A DNA stretch of 21,169 bases. Source: Candidatus Segatella albertsiae. GTDB taxonomy: Bacteria > Bacteroidota > Bacteroidia > Bacteroidales > Bacteroidaceae. The notes under the pieces were generated by a model, which searched no databases, was not told the origin of the DNA, and worked only from the letters and a program-made list of their open reading frames with translations. Location: contig DKCU01000160.1 in NCBI GenBank assembly GCA_002451555.1, positions 1-21,169 of the forward strand, given 5' to 3'. Every line of letters begins with the position of its first letter. Position 1 is the stretch's first letter. The translations under genes and the position numbers were made by a program. Below, piece by piece: positions 15,408 to 21,169 of this stretch.

Positions 15408-15415
15408 CAAAGTTA
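15408..15415 (-). promoter_or_regulatory. -7 box of the lon promoter
   Basis: On the minus strand TAACTTTG matches TAnnTTTG exactly, 27 bases upstream of the lon ATG. No TTG is found at 19-21 bases further upstream, so activity may rest on the -7 box or on an activator. The rest of the 182-base lon/trmN6 divergent region is AT-rich, with no heat-shock-type inverted repeat that I can see. Confidence 0.5.
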
Positions 15416-15562
15416 GCCTTTTTTGTTGAATTAGCCTTGTTAAAATACAATTTTTAATATAATAATGTATATTTCTTATGGAATATCCTCGTAAATCTCT
15501 TGTTTTTAGGCTTAAATGTAAAATAATTAGGCTCGTTTGCCGTTCTAATTAAAAAATAGCAA

Positions 15563-16255
15563 ATGAGTAGTTTTCGATTCAAACAGTTTGAAATATTCCA
15601 AGACAGGTGTGCCATGAAGGTTGGCACTGATGGCGTCTTGGTGGGTGCATGGGCAAGGGGTGGTTCTCGTATCTTGGACATCGGTTCTGGTACGGGGCTG
15701 ATTTCTTTGATGATGGCTCAAAGGTATCAAGATGCTCGTGTGGTAGGCATAGATATGGACGAGGATGCTTGTCGGCAAGCTTGCGAGAACGTGGCTTCCA
15801 GTCCTTTTGCAGATCGTGTCGAAATAGTTCATAGTCGCTTGCAGGATTTCTTGCCGGAGGAAAAATTTGATGCTATCGTTAGTAACCCGCCGTTCTTTGT
15901 GGATAGCTTGAAAAATCCTGACAATAAACGGAGTATGGCTCGCCATGCGGATACGTTGCCTTTTCGAGAACTGTGGCAAGGAATAAAAAGACTACTTTTG
16001 GATGACGGAGTATTCTCGGTTGTGCTGCCTGTAGATGTGGAGGAGCAATTTATTGCAGAAGGCTGTATGTCAGGATTTTATTTGGTAGGTAGGTGTGCTA
16101 TTAAGACTGTGGAGAGGAAGTCTCCAAAGCGTGTCTTGCTTTCTTTCGAACGGCATAGGAGAAATGAGATGGAAAATGTCGTGGAGACCATGATGGATGC
16201 GGATGGAAACCGCTCGGAATGGTATGCGAAATTAACGGACAAATTCTATTTGTAA
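15563..16255 (+). CDS. trmN6: tRNA1(Val) (adenine(37)-N6)-methyltransferase
   Basis: This 230-aa class I SAM-dependent methyltransferase is of the TrmN6/YfiC type. It has the family N-terminus FKQFEIFQDRCAMKVGTDGVLVGAWA (7-31), motif I LDIGSGTGLISLM (38-50), an acidic residue ending strand 2 (GIDMDEDA, 62-69) and the catalytic NPPFF (108-112), the N-P-P-[FY] signature of amino-group methylation. The segment FVDSLKNPDNKRSMARH is also characteristic of this group. It methylates A37 of tRNA-Val in E. coli; the Bacteroidota homologue is expected to do the same, but substrate range is inferred. It is divergent from lon and convergent with the lipid kinase. No -7 box of good quality was found upstream. 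Confidence 0.9.
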   Translation: MSSFRFKQFEIFQDRCAMKVGTDGVLVGAWARGGSRILDIGSGTGLISLMMAQRYQDARVVGIDMDEDACRQACENVASSPFADRVEIVHSRLQDFLPEEKFDAIVSNPPFFVDSLKNPDNKRSMARHADTLPFRELWQGIKRLLLDDGVFSVVLPVDVEEQFIAEGCMSGFYLVGRCAIKTVERKSPKRVLLSFERHRRNEMENVVETMMDADGNRSEWYAKLTDKFYL

Positions 16256-16274
16256 TTTGATTTGTAAATATACC

Positions 16275-16363
16275 TGTGGATTATACTTTGAATGTAGTCT
16301 TATATTTAAGGATTTTGTTTCCTATTTAAGGATTTTGTTTCCTATTTTAAAGTATAATCCACA
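16275..16363. repeat. 15-bp inverted repeat enclosing two 20-bp direct repeats
   Basis: TGTGGATTATACTTT (16275-16289) and its exact complement AAAGTATAATCCACA (16349-16363) flank a 59-base interior. The interior contains two perfect, adjacent copies of ATTTAAGGATTTTGTTTCCT (16304-16323 and 16324-16343), each with a small AGGA/TCCT hairpin. It begins 19 bases after the trmN6 stop, so a transcript running out of trmN6 would fold into a long stem. It may act as a terminator or stabiliser, but it lacks a T-run. Confidence 0.85.
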
Positions 16364-16370
16364 AGTTATG

Positions 16371-16436
16371 TTATGTACTGCAGAAAACAATTTTATGTAC
16401 TGCGGAAAACAATGTTATGTACTGCAGAAAACTATG
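16371..16436. repeat. Three tandem 22-bp repeats beside the lipid kinase stop
   Basis: Copies run 16371-16392, 16393-16414 and 16415-16436, each starting TTATGTACTGC(A/G)GAAAAC and ending in AATT, AATG or TATG. Copy 2 differs at one internal base (CGG for CAG) and copy 3 at one (CTAT for CAAT). The array ends 5 bases before the lipid kinase stop codon, so it lies in that gene's 3' end on the minus strand. There are no spacers between units. A partial GTTATG precedes copy 1. Confidence 0.9.
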
Positions 16437-16441
16437 CGATG

Positions 16442-17470
16442 TTACAGATTCAGTTTTCTCTGTACTAATTTGCTTAAAGCCTCCATTTTCTTGCTTTGTC
16501 TTGAAATGTCATCTCGCATGGCGTTGAGGTCATTGAAAAACTCGGTGAAAGCCGTCTGGATGGCATTGGGCTTGCGAGCGTTCTTGTCGGCATTCGGGTT
16601 GACGATGATCTTGATGCCTTTTTCTTCGAGGTGCACATCGATGTCAGCGCCGGTCATCACCGGGTCGCCATCATAGTGGATGACTCCAGGATTGCTGCGT
16701 GAGATGTGTAGCTTCTTGCAGCGGAAAGTCTTGATTTTGGAGTTCTTGTCCAAAGTCTTGTTGAACATATCAAAACTCACCTGTGGAGCTTCTATGACAT
16801 CGAATGGCTCCATGATGATGACATCCATCAGACCGTCGCTCATGGATGCTTGTGGGGCAATATATGCATTGTTGCCATATTGGGAGGCGTTGGCGCAAGA
16901 GATAAGGAAGGCCTTGTATTGCTTGGTGCCAGTCTCGTCTTCAAGGGTGTAGGTCTCAGGCTTGTATTTCAAGCCTTCACGGAGGATGTTTTCCGCATAG
17001 CTGATAGGACCTCGTTTACCGCTTTCGGCAAACTTCATGCTGACAAAAGCGTCGAATCCCATGCCACAAGTGCAGAAAAAAGGGTAGTTGTTGATGACCC
17101 CATAGTCCAAATCGTGGATTTCGCACTGGTTGATAATCTCGATGCTCTTCTTCAGGTTCATCGGTATCAGAAGGTGGCGAGCCAGGCCGTTGCCCGACCC
17201 ACATGGTATAATACCCAAAGCCGTGTCGGAATGAACGATGGAGCGAGCTACCTCATTGACGGTTCCGTCACCACCAACGGCAACGGCAATATCGACATGG
17301 TTGTCCTTGGCCTCGGTGGCGATTTCCGATGCGTGTCCAGCTCTTTCGGTCATTCTTATCTCGTAATCGAAGAGTTCTTTGTCTAAGGTAGAATCAATCA
17401 AGTTCGGTATGGCTGCTTTGCTGCTTGTGCCCGAAATTGGATTCATGATGAATACTATCTTTTTTTTCAT
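16442..17470 (-). CDS. YegS/DagK-type lipid kinase (diacylglycerol or sphingoid/ceramide kinase)
   Basis: This 342-aa soluble lipid kinase has the DAGK catalytic signature: N-terminal IVFIMNPISGT (5-15), the nucleotide loop VAVGGDGTVNEVA (63-75) with GGDGT at 66-70, IPCGSGNGLARHL (88-100), the C-terminal domain stretch PQASMSDGLMDVIIM (206-220) and HYDGDP (265-270). It phosphorylates a lipid hydroxyl with ATP. The exact lipid cannot be read from sequence: diacylglycerol is the default, but divergence from spt raises a sphingoid base or ceramide as substrate. A C-terminal extension after about 295 (ARKPNAIQTAFTEFFNDLNAMRDDISRQSKK...) is helical and charged, beyond the usual family end at about 300. 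An AATTGTACGAA motif occurs twice just upstream of the start. It is convergent with trmN6. Confidence 0.88.
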   Translation of the reverse strand: MKKKIVFIMNPISGTSSKAAIPNLIDSTLDKELFDYEIRMTERAGHASEIATEAKDNHVDIAVAVGGDGTVNEVARSIVHSDTALGIIPCGSGNGLARHLLIPMNLKKSIEIINQCEIHDLDYGVINNYPFFCTCGMGFDAFVSMKFAESGKRGPISYAENILREGLKYKPETYTLEDETGTKQYKAFLISCANASQYGNNAYIAPQASMSDGLMDVIIMEPFDVIEAPQVSFDMFNKTLDKNSKIKTFRCKKLHISRSNPGVIHYDGDPVMTGADIDVHLEEKGIKIIVNPNADKNARKPNAIQTAFTEFFNDLNAMRDDISRQSKKMEALSKLVQRKLNL

Positions 17471-17498
17471 TCGTACAATTCTTAGATTTCGTACAATT
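17470..17498. repeat. Paired 11-bp direct repeats at the lipid kinase start
   Basis: TTCGTACAATT occurs at 17470-17480 and again at 17488-17498, an 18-base period. On the minus strand this places AATTGTACGAA twice within the last 30 bases of the lipid kinase leader, the second copy touching the start codon. It could be a repressor or translational site. A minus-strand -7-like TATTTTTG lies at 17535-17542 and would transcribe through both copies. Confidence 0.5.
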
Positions 17499-17636
17499 TC
17501 TAAATTATGTGCATTATTATATGCTTTGTTTTTGCAAAAATAGTAATTTTGTCTTAAAAATGTGCTTTTTGCAGACGAAAAAAACGCTAAAAGTAAACTT
17601 TCTTAGAAAAAAATAGGATTTATAACATCTTTTTTG

Positions 17637-17644
17637 TATCTTTG
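17637..17644 (+). promoter_or_regulatory. -7 box of the spt promoter (TATCTTTG)
   Basis: An exact TAnnTTTG box lies 42 bases before the spt ATG, followed by GCA as in many Bacteroidetes promoters. No clear TTG lies 19-21 bases upstream. The 216-base divergent spacer also holds A/T tracts. Confidence 0.55.
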
Positions 17645-17686
17645 CACCCTGAAACTTAGAAAATAATAAAAGTACACCTATTAATA

Positions 17687-18877
17687 ATGGGACAATTACA
17701 AGAAAGATACAAGAATTATCGTGAACCTCAGAAGTACATGGCTGCCGGTGTGTATCCTTACTTCCGTGAGATCACAAGTAAGCAGATGACAGAGGTAACC
17801 GATATCGATGGTCATAAGATCTTGATGTTCGGCTCTAATGCTTACCAGGGTTTGACCAACGACCAGCGTGTCATTGATGCAGCCAAGGCTGCGCTCGACA
17901 AGTATGGCTCAGGCTGTGCTGGAAGCCGTTTCCTCAATGGCACCCTCGATTTGCATGTGCAGCTCGAAAAGGAGTTGGCTGAGTTTATGGGTAAGGACGA
18001 GACACTTTGTTTCTCTACGGGTTTCTCTGTGAACCAAGGTGTTTTGGCTTGCGTAGTAGGTCGTAACGACTATATTATTTGTGATGATCGTGACCATGCG
18101 TCTATTGTAGATGGCCGTCGCTTGTCATTTGCCACACAGTTGCACTACAAGCACAACGATATGGAAGACTTGGAGCGCGTGCTCTCTAAACTTCCTCAGG
18201 AGGCTATCAAGCTCATCGTGGTGGATGGCGTGTTTTCCATGGAGGGTGACTTGGCCAACTTGCCAGAGATTGTCAAGTTGAAGCATAAGTACAATTGCTC
18301 CATCATGGTCGATGAGGCTCATGGCCTCGGAGTCTTTGGTAAGCAAGGTCGTGGTGTTTGCGATCACTTTGGATTGACCGACGAAGTGGATCTCATCATG
18401 GGTACATTCTCTAAGAGCTTGGCTTCCATCGGTGGTTTCATCGCTTCAGACAAGGATACTATCAATTTCCTCCGCCACAACTGCCGCACTTACATCTTCA
18501 GTGCTTCCAATACTCCTGCTGCGACAGCCGCAGCACTTGAGGCTCTCCACATCATCCAGAACGAGCCTGAGCGTTTCGAGAACCTTTGGGATGTAACCAA
18601 CTATGCGTTGAAGCGTTTCCGTGAGGAAGGTTTCGAGATTGGTGAGACTGAGAGTCCTATCATTCCTCTCTATGTGCGCGATGCAGAGAAGACATTCGTT
18701 GTGACGAAGATGGCTTACGACGCAGGTGTGTTCATCAACCCTGTTATCCCACCAGCTTGTGCTCCTCAGGACACATTGGTACGCTTCGCCTTGATGGCAA
18801 CTCATACCAAGGAACAGGTGGAGAAGGCTGTGGTTATCTTGAAGAAGATTTTCGTCGAGGAAGGAATCATCAAGTAA
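17687..18877 (+). CDS. spt: Serine palmitoyltransferase (alpha-oxoamine synthase)
   Basis: This 396-aa PLP enzyme belongs to the alpha-oxoamine synthase family. Key residues are H137 (DHASIVDG, stacking histidine), D209 with H212 (MVDEAHGLGVFG) and Schiff-base K243 in MGTFSKSLASIGGFIA. The sequence closely resembles the Bacteroides/Prevotella serine palmitoyltransferases as I remember them (AAGVYPYFREI, FGSNAYQGLT, YGSGCAGSRFLNGTLDLH). SPT condenses L-serine with palmitoyl-CoA to 3-ketosphinganine, the first step of sphingolipid synthesis. It is homodimeric and cytosolic in bacteria. The main alternative, 2-amino-3-ketobutyrate CoA ligase (Kbl), is disfavoured because no tdh partner is adjacent and the N-terminal character is SPT-like. 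It is divergent from a lipid kinase, has its own promoter and ends at a hairpin. Confidence 0.87.
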   Translation: MGQLQERYKNYREPQKYMAAGVYPYFREITSKQMTEVTDIDGHKILMFGSNAYQGLTNDQRVIDAAKAALDKYGSGCAGSRFLNGTLDLHVQLEKELAEFMGKDETLCFSTGFSVNQGVLACVVGRNDYIICDDRDHASIVDGRRLSFATQLHYKHNDMEDLERVLSKLPQEAIKLIVVDGVFSMEGDLANLPEIVKLKHKYNCSIMVDEAHGLGVFGKQGRGVCDHFGLTDEVDLIMGTFSKSLASIGGFIASDKDTINFLRHNCRTYIFSASNTPAATAAALEALHIIQNEPERFENLWDVTNYALKRFREEGFEIGETESPIIPLYVRDAEKTFVVTKMAYDAGVFINPVIPPACAPQDTLVRFALMATHTKEQVEKAVVILKKIFVEEGIIK

Positions 18878-18915
18878 GGATGTATCACTAAGTAATTATA
18901 TAATAAGGTATAATG

Positions 18916-18958
18916 ATAAAGGTCAAGTTAGGCAGTCTCTGTTTGGCTTGACCTTTAT
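18916..18958 (+). terminator. Hairpin terminator of spt
   Basis: ATAAAGGTCAAG (18916-18927) pairs perfectly with CTTGACCTTTAT (18947-18958), a 12-bp stem with a 19-base loop, followed by TTGATGA. The T-run lies mostly within the stem, so efficiency is uncertain. It lies 38 bases after the spt stop. Confidence 0.65.
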
Positions 18959-18980
18959 TTGATGATACTTCCTTTGTCTG

Positions 18981-19036
18981 GTGACACTTGCGTGGTGGAG
19001 CTCTAGCTGTGACGCTTGCGTGGTGGAAATCTAACT
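18981..19036. repeat. Tandem pair of 28-bp repeats upstream of sdaA
   Basis: Two adjacent copies, 18981-19008 and 19009-19036, share GTGAC-CTTGCGTGGTGGA-CTA-CT and differ at four positions. The copies end 28 bases before the sdaA ATG, so they occupy the sdaA promoter/leader region. No exact TAnnTTTG box lies between the repeats and the start codon. Confidence 0.85.
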
Positions 19037-19064
19037 CAACATTTATTAAACAACATTATCTGCG

Positions 19065-20279
19065 ATGAAATCTTTAAAGGAATTATATAGAGTAGGAAAG
19101 GGACCTTCGAGCAGTCATACGATGGGACCTCAACGTGCTGCCAAACTATTCTTGCAGCGTTGTGGAAATGCTGCTTCTTATGAGGTGACTCTCTACGGAA
19201 GTCTTGCCGCAACAGGCAAGGGGCACATGACGGATGTGGCTATCGAGGAAGTTATCCAACCACACCATTCTGTCAAGATCAATTGGGAACCACAGACATT
19301 CCTTCCCTTTCATCCTAACGGGATGAAGTTTGTGGGCAAGGATGTCGATGGGGATGTCTTGGACGAGTGGACGGTGTATAGCATCGGTGGCGGCGCTCTC
19401 TCGGAAGGAAAGGATGAGCAGGGAGAACTGGGAGCCAAGGATGTCTATGAACTGAACAAACTGGCGGACATCCAGCAGTGGTGCTATGACAATGGTCGTT
19501 CGTTCTGGGAATATGTCGAGAAATGTGAAGGACCGGAAATCTGGGATTTCTTGGACATGGTTTGGCAAACGATGAAACAAGCGGTTCATCATGGTTTGGA
19601 TCATGAGGGTGTGCTGCCTGGTCCGCTCAAGTTGCCACGCAAGGCTGCTACCTACTATACGAAAGCCAAGGGGTATCGAGCTTCTTTGCAGAGCCGTGGA
19701 TTGGTGTATGCTTATGCCCTTGCGGTGAGCGAGGAGAATGCCTCGGGTGGCATCATCGTGACGGCTCCAACTTGTGGCGCCTGCGGTGTGTTGCCTGCAG
19801 TGCTCTATCATATGCATACTTCTCATGGCATGAGCGAACAGCGCATCTTGCGAGCCTTGGCTACTGCGGGCTTGGTGGGAAATGTGGTCAAGCAGAATGC
19901 TTCCATCAGTGGCGCCGATGTTGGTTGTCAGGGTGAGGTGGGGGTTGCTTGCGCCATGGCATCAGCTGCTGCTTGCCAGCTTTTTGGTGGCAGTCCTTCC
20001 CAAATAGAGTATGCTGCTGAGATGGGCTTGGAACACCACTTGGGCATGACTTGCGACCCTGTGTGTGGCTTGGTTCAGATACCTTGCATCGAGCGAAATG
20101 CCTTTGCTGCAGCTCGTGCCTTGGATGCAGACCTTTATGCCTCTTTCTCCGATGGGCATCACAGTGTTTCCTTCGATAGGGTGGTGGAGGTCATGCGACA
20201 GACTGGGCATGATCTTCCTTCTCTTTATAAGGAAACCTCGGAGGGTGGTTTGGCTAAGGGCTTTAAAGGTAAAGTGTAA
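19065..20279 (+). CDS. sdaA: L-serine ammonia-lyase (iron-sulfur L-serine dehydratase)
   Basis: This 404-aa single-chain enzyme deaminates L-serine to pyruvate and ammonia using an oxygen-sensitive [4Fe-4S] cluster. The N-terminal beta-type domain starts with GPSSSHTMGPQRAA (13-26); the alpha-type catalytic domain carries APTCGACGVLP (234-244) and ISGADVGCQGEVG (281-293). The three expected cluster cysteines are C288, C330 (MTCDPV) and C341 (IPCIERNA). A fourth cysteine, C334 in CDPVCGLV, stands where glycine or alanine is more usual. The ACT domain of some homologues is absent. It is co-directional with spt but separated by a hairpin and tandem repeats, so probably has its own transcript. 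The stop codon lies inside a short tandem duplication. Confidence 0.95.
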   Translation: MKSLKELYRVGKGPSSSHTMGPQRAAKLFLQRCGNAASYEVTLYGSLAATGKGHMTDVAIEEVIQPHHSVKINWEPQTFLPFHPNGMKFVGKDVDGDVLDEWTVYSIGGGALSEGKDEQGELGAKDVYELNKLADIQQWCYDNGRSFWEYVEKCEGPEIWDFLDMVWQTMKQAVHHGLDHEGVLPGPLKLPRKAATYYTKAKGYRASLQSRGLVYAYALAVSEENASGGIIVTAPTCGACGVLPAVLYHMHTSHGMSEQRILRALATAGLVGNVVKQNASISGADVGCQGEVGVACAMASAAACQLFGGSPSQIEYAAEMGLEHHLGMTCDPVCGLVQIPCIERNAFAAARALDADLYASFSDGHHSVSFDRVVEVMRQTGHDLPSLYKETSEGGLAKGFKGKV

Positions 20280-20294
20280 AGGCTGTAAAGGTAA
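20259..20294. repeat. Short tandem duplication across the sdaA stop
   Basis: GGCTTTAAAGGTAA (20259-20272) and GGCTGTAAAGGTAA (20281-20294) match at 13 of 14 bases with a 22-base period. The sdaA stop (20277-20279) lies between the two copies, so the gene's 3' end may have been shifted by the duplication. The gap to the convergent phosphoribosyltransferase is only 26 bases. Confidence 0.6.
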
Positions 20295-20305
20295 TATCTT
20301 GGCTA

Positions 20306-20869
20306 TTACATCTTTTTGCCAAGCGCAATGGCAGCTACTACGTTTGCTCCAATGTCCTTCATCTTTTCTGCGAATCTGCAAACAGAACCCCCCGATGCTA
20401 TGATGTCGTCGAAGAGTAGGATGTTTTTGTCTTTCAAGGCGTCGCTGTCAATGGAGTATTCGTCTGTCACTTGTTTCCAAGAAATGAGTGGATAGGCATT
20501 CGTCATGCCTGTTTTCTCGCACACTTTCTCGCTGAATTCTGCAAAACGACGCTGGGTGTTGGCTTGGGTGGAGGCAGGGATGCACACGAAAGTGATGTCT
20601 TTGGTGGCTTTGCCGAAAGTGTCTATGACGAGGGCGGAGATGTCCTCGATGGCTTGGCTGAGGGCTTTCTGGTGGTCGAATTCGGTGGTCAGCTCGGAGT
20701 TGCCCTTGAAGTTGACGATATAGTCTCTCTTCTCCCAGTCCTCGGATGTCAGCTCGAAGTTGCCGTAGGCATTGTACGACGCATAATCTACGACCCACTT
20801 GTAGGGGAGGCCGTTGTCAAGATGTTTCCAGTTTTTGATAATCGTAGTGTATTCTGCCATAACTTTCAT
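20306..20869 (-). CDS. Phosphoribosyltransferase-family protein
   Basis: The C-terminal third contains the PRPP-binding signature NILLFDDIIASGGSV, the L-L-[LIVF]-DD-x3-[ST]-G-[GT]-S/T type of type I phosphoribosyltransferases, as in ComF and amidophosphoribosyltransferases. The N-terminal part (MAEYTTIIKNWKHLDNGLPYKWVVDYASYNAYGNFELTSEDWEKRDYIVNFKG) has no family I recognise; it lacks the C4 zinc site of ComF. The substrate is unknown. The open frame reaches 20935, but a -7 box (minus TACTTTTG, 20933-20940) overlaps that ATG, so the start must be later. I chose the ATG at 20869 (187 aa); the ATG at 20860 (184 aa) is equally possible. It is divergent from the YitT-family gene and convergent with sdaA. 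Confidence 0.75.
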   Translation of the reverse strand: MKVMAEYTTIIKNWKHLDNGLPYKWVVDYASYNAYGNFELTSEDWEKRDYIVNFKGNSELTTEFDHQKALSQAIEDISALVIDTFGKATKDITFVCIPASTQANTQRRFAEFSEKVCEKTGMTNAYPLISWKQVTDEYSIDSDALKDKNILLFDDIIASGGSVCRFAEKMKDIGANVVAAIALGKKM

Positions 20870-20932
20870 GTTTTTGATGAAACAATAGAGTATTTTGAAT
20901 ACTACAATCGGATAATAGTTGTAGTAATGCTG

Positions 20933-20940
20933 CAAAAGTA
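20933..20940 (-). promoter_or_regulatory. -7 box for the phosphoribosyltransferase gene
   Basis: On the minus strand TACTTTTG matches TAnnTTTG exactly. A start near 20926 would give a leader of about 57 bases to the ATG at 20869, and it rules out the ATG at 20935 as start. No well-spaced -33 TTG was found. Confidence 0.5.
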
Positions 20941-20995
20941 GGCATATTTTTTGGAATATCTATCTTTTTTGTCTTAATTTTCCGAAAAAACTTCG

Positions 20996-21003
20996 TAATT
21001 TTG
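20996..21003 (+). promoter_or_regulatory. -7 box for the YitT-family gene
   Basis: TAATTTTG matches TAnnTTTG exactly, 28 bases before the ATG at 21032. The local context (CTTCGTAATTTTGC) is the same as at the restriction-modification promoter on the minus strand at 3535. No TTG is spaced correctly upstream. Confidence 0.5.
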
Positions 21004-21031
21004 CAGTCGTAATAAAAATATACATCATTTT

Positions 21032-21169
21032 ATGACGAGAAAAAGTAGAATTCATGAGATTAGAGACTACATCATCATTGCCTTGGCTATGTTGATGGGT
21101 AGTATTGGTTTGAACATTTTCCTGTTGCCCAACCATATTACGATGGGTGGCATCGGCGGTATCGCCTCC
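21032..21169 (+). CDS. YitT family membrane protein (5' end only)
   Basis: Only the first 46 codons are in the window: a short basic N-terminus (MTRKSRIHEIRDY) and a transmembrane segment that runs into FLLPNHITMGGIGGIAS. This last pattern (N-x-F-L-x-P-x-x-[IL]-x-x-G-G-x-x-G) is typical of YitT/DUF161 proteins, multi-pass inner-membrane proteins usually with a C-terminal DUF2179 domain and of unknown transport function. The gene continues past the window end. Confidence 0.8.
   Translation, partial: MTRKSRIHEIRDYIIIALAMLMGSIGLNIFLLPNHITMGGIGGIAS

Noticed and set aside
16304..16436. Possible CRISPR array from the regular direct repeats
   Set aside because: The 20-bp and 22-bp units are directly adjacent with no unique spacers, and no cas gene is present.
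17687..18877. Annotation as 2-amino-3-ketobutyrate CoA ligase (kbl)
   Set aside because: The family is shared, but overall sequence character fits Bacteroidota serine palmitoyltransferases better and no threonine dehydrogenase gene is adjacent.

Overview
The window looks like a chromosomal segment of a gut or oral Bacteroidota, most probably Prevotella/Segatella. The signs are repeated promoter boxes of the Bacteroidetes type (TAnnTTTG, often TATCTTTG), A-rich leaders without Shine-Dalgarno sequences, a DUF4491 protein, a Bacteroidetes-type serine palmitoyltransferase and a PD-(D/E)XK 'Rpn/transposase' remnant. The genus is inferred from protein character, not from a search.

Layout. (1) 1-1003 is accessory DNA: a structured, promoter-bearing repeat, a 5'-truncated Rpn-family gene, a strong hairpin and an unrecognised small acidic protein. 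(2) 1059-3565, minus strand, is an AT-rich type II restriction-modification operon read from a good promoter at 3535-3565. Its order is a frameshifted small ORF, a C5-cytosine methyltransferase, then a PD-(D/E)XK endonuclease overlapping it by 14 bases. (3) A DUF4491 membrane protein (minus) and a phosphohexose mutase (plus) are divergent; the mutase ends at a 22-bp-arm bidirectional terminator. (4) 5947-15380, minus strand, is a co-directional series of lon, tgt, an LptF/LptG-type permease, a DEAD-box RNA helicase and a multi-SLBB polysaccharide export protein, covering protein quality control, tRNA queuosine, envelope export and RNA remodelling. (5) trmN6 (plus) converges on a YegS/DagK lipid kinase (minus) across an intergenic region packed with inverted and tandem repeats. 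(6) The lipid kinase is divergent from spt (serine palmitoyltransferase), followed by a hairpin, a 28-bp tandem duplication and sdaA (serine dehydratase). (7) A phosphoribosyltransferase (minus) and the first 46 codons of a YitT-family membrane protein (plus, cut by the window end) close the window.

The most unusual points are the repeat-dense 16275-16436 region, the probable one-base frameshift in the small gene leading the restriction-modification operon, the lipid kinase/SPT pairing (candidate sphingolipid phosphorylation), a Tgt that lacks most of the usual zinc ligands, and repeats bracketing the restriction-modification operon. No rRNA, tRNA, CRISPR array or complete insertion sequence was recognised. 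If the frameshifted small ORF is discounted, the longest stretch without a gene is 3238-3596, which holds that ORF and the operon promoter.
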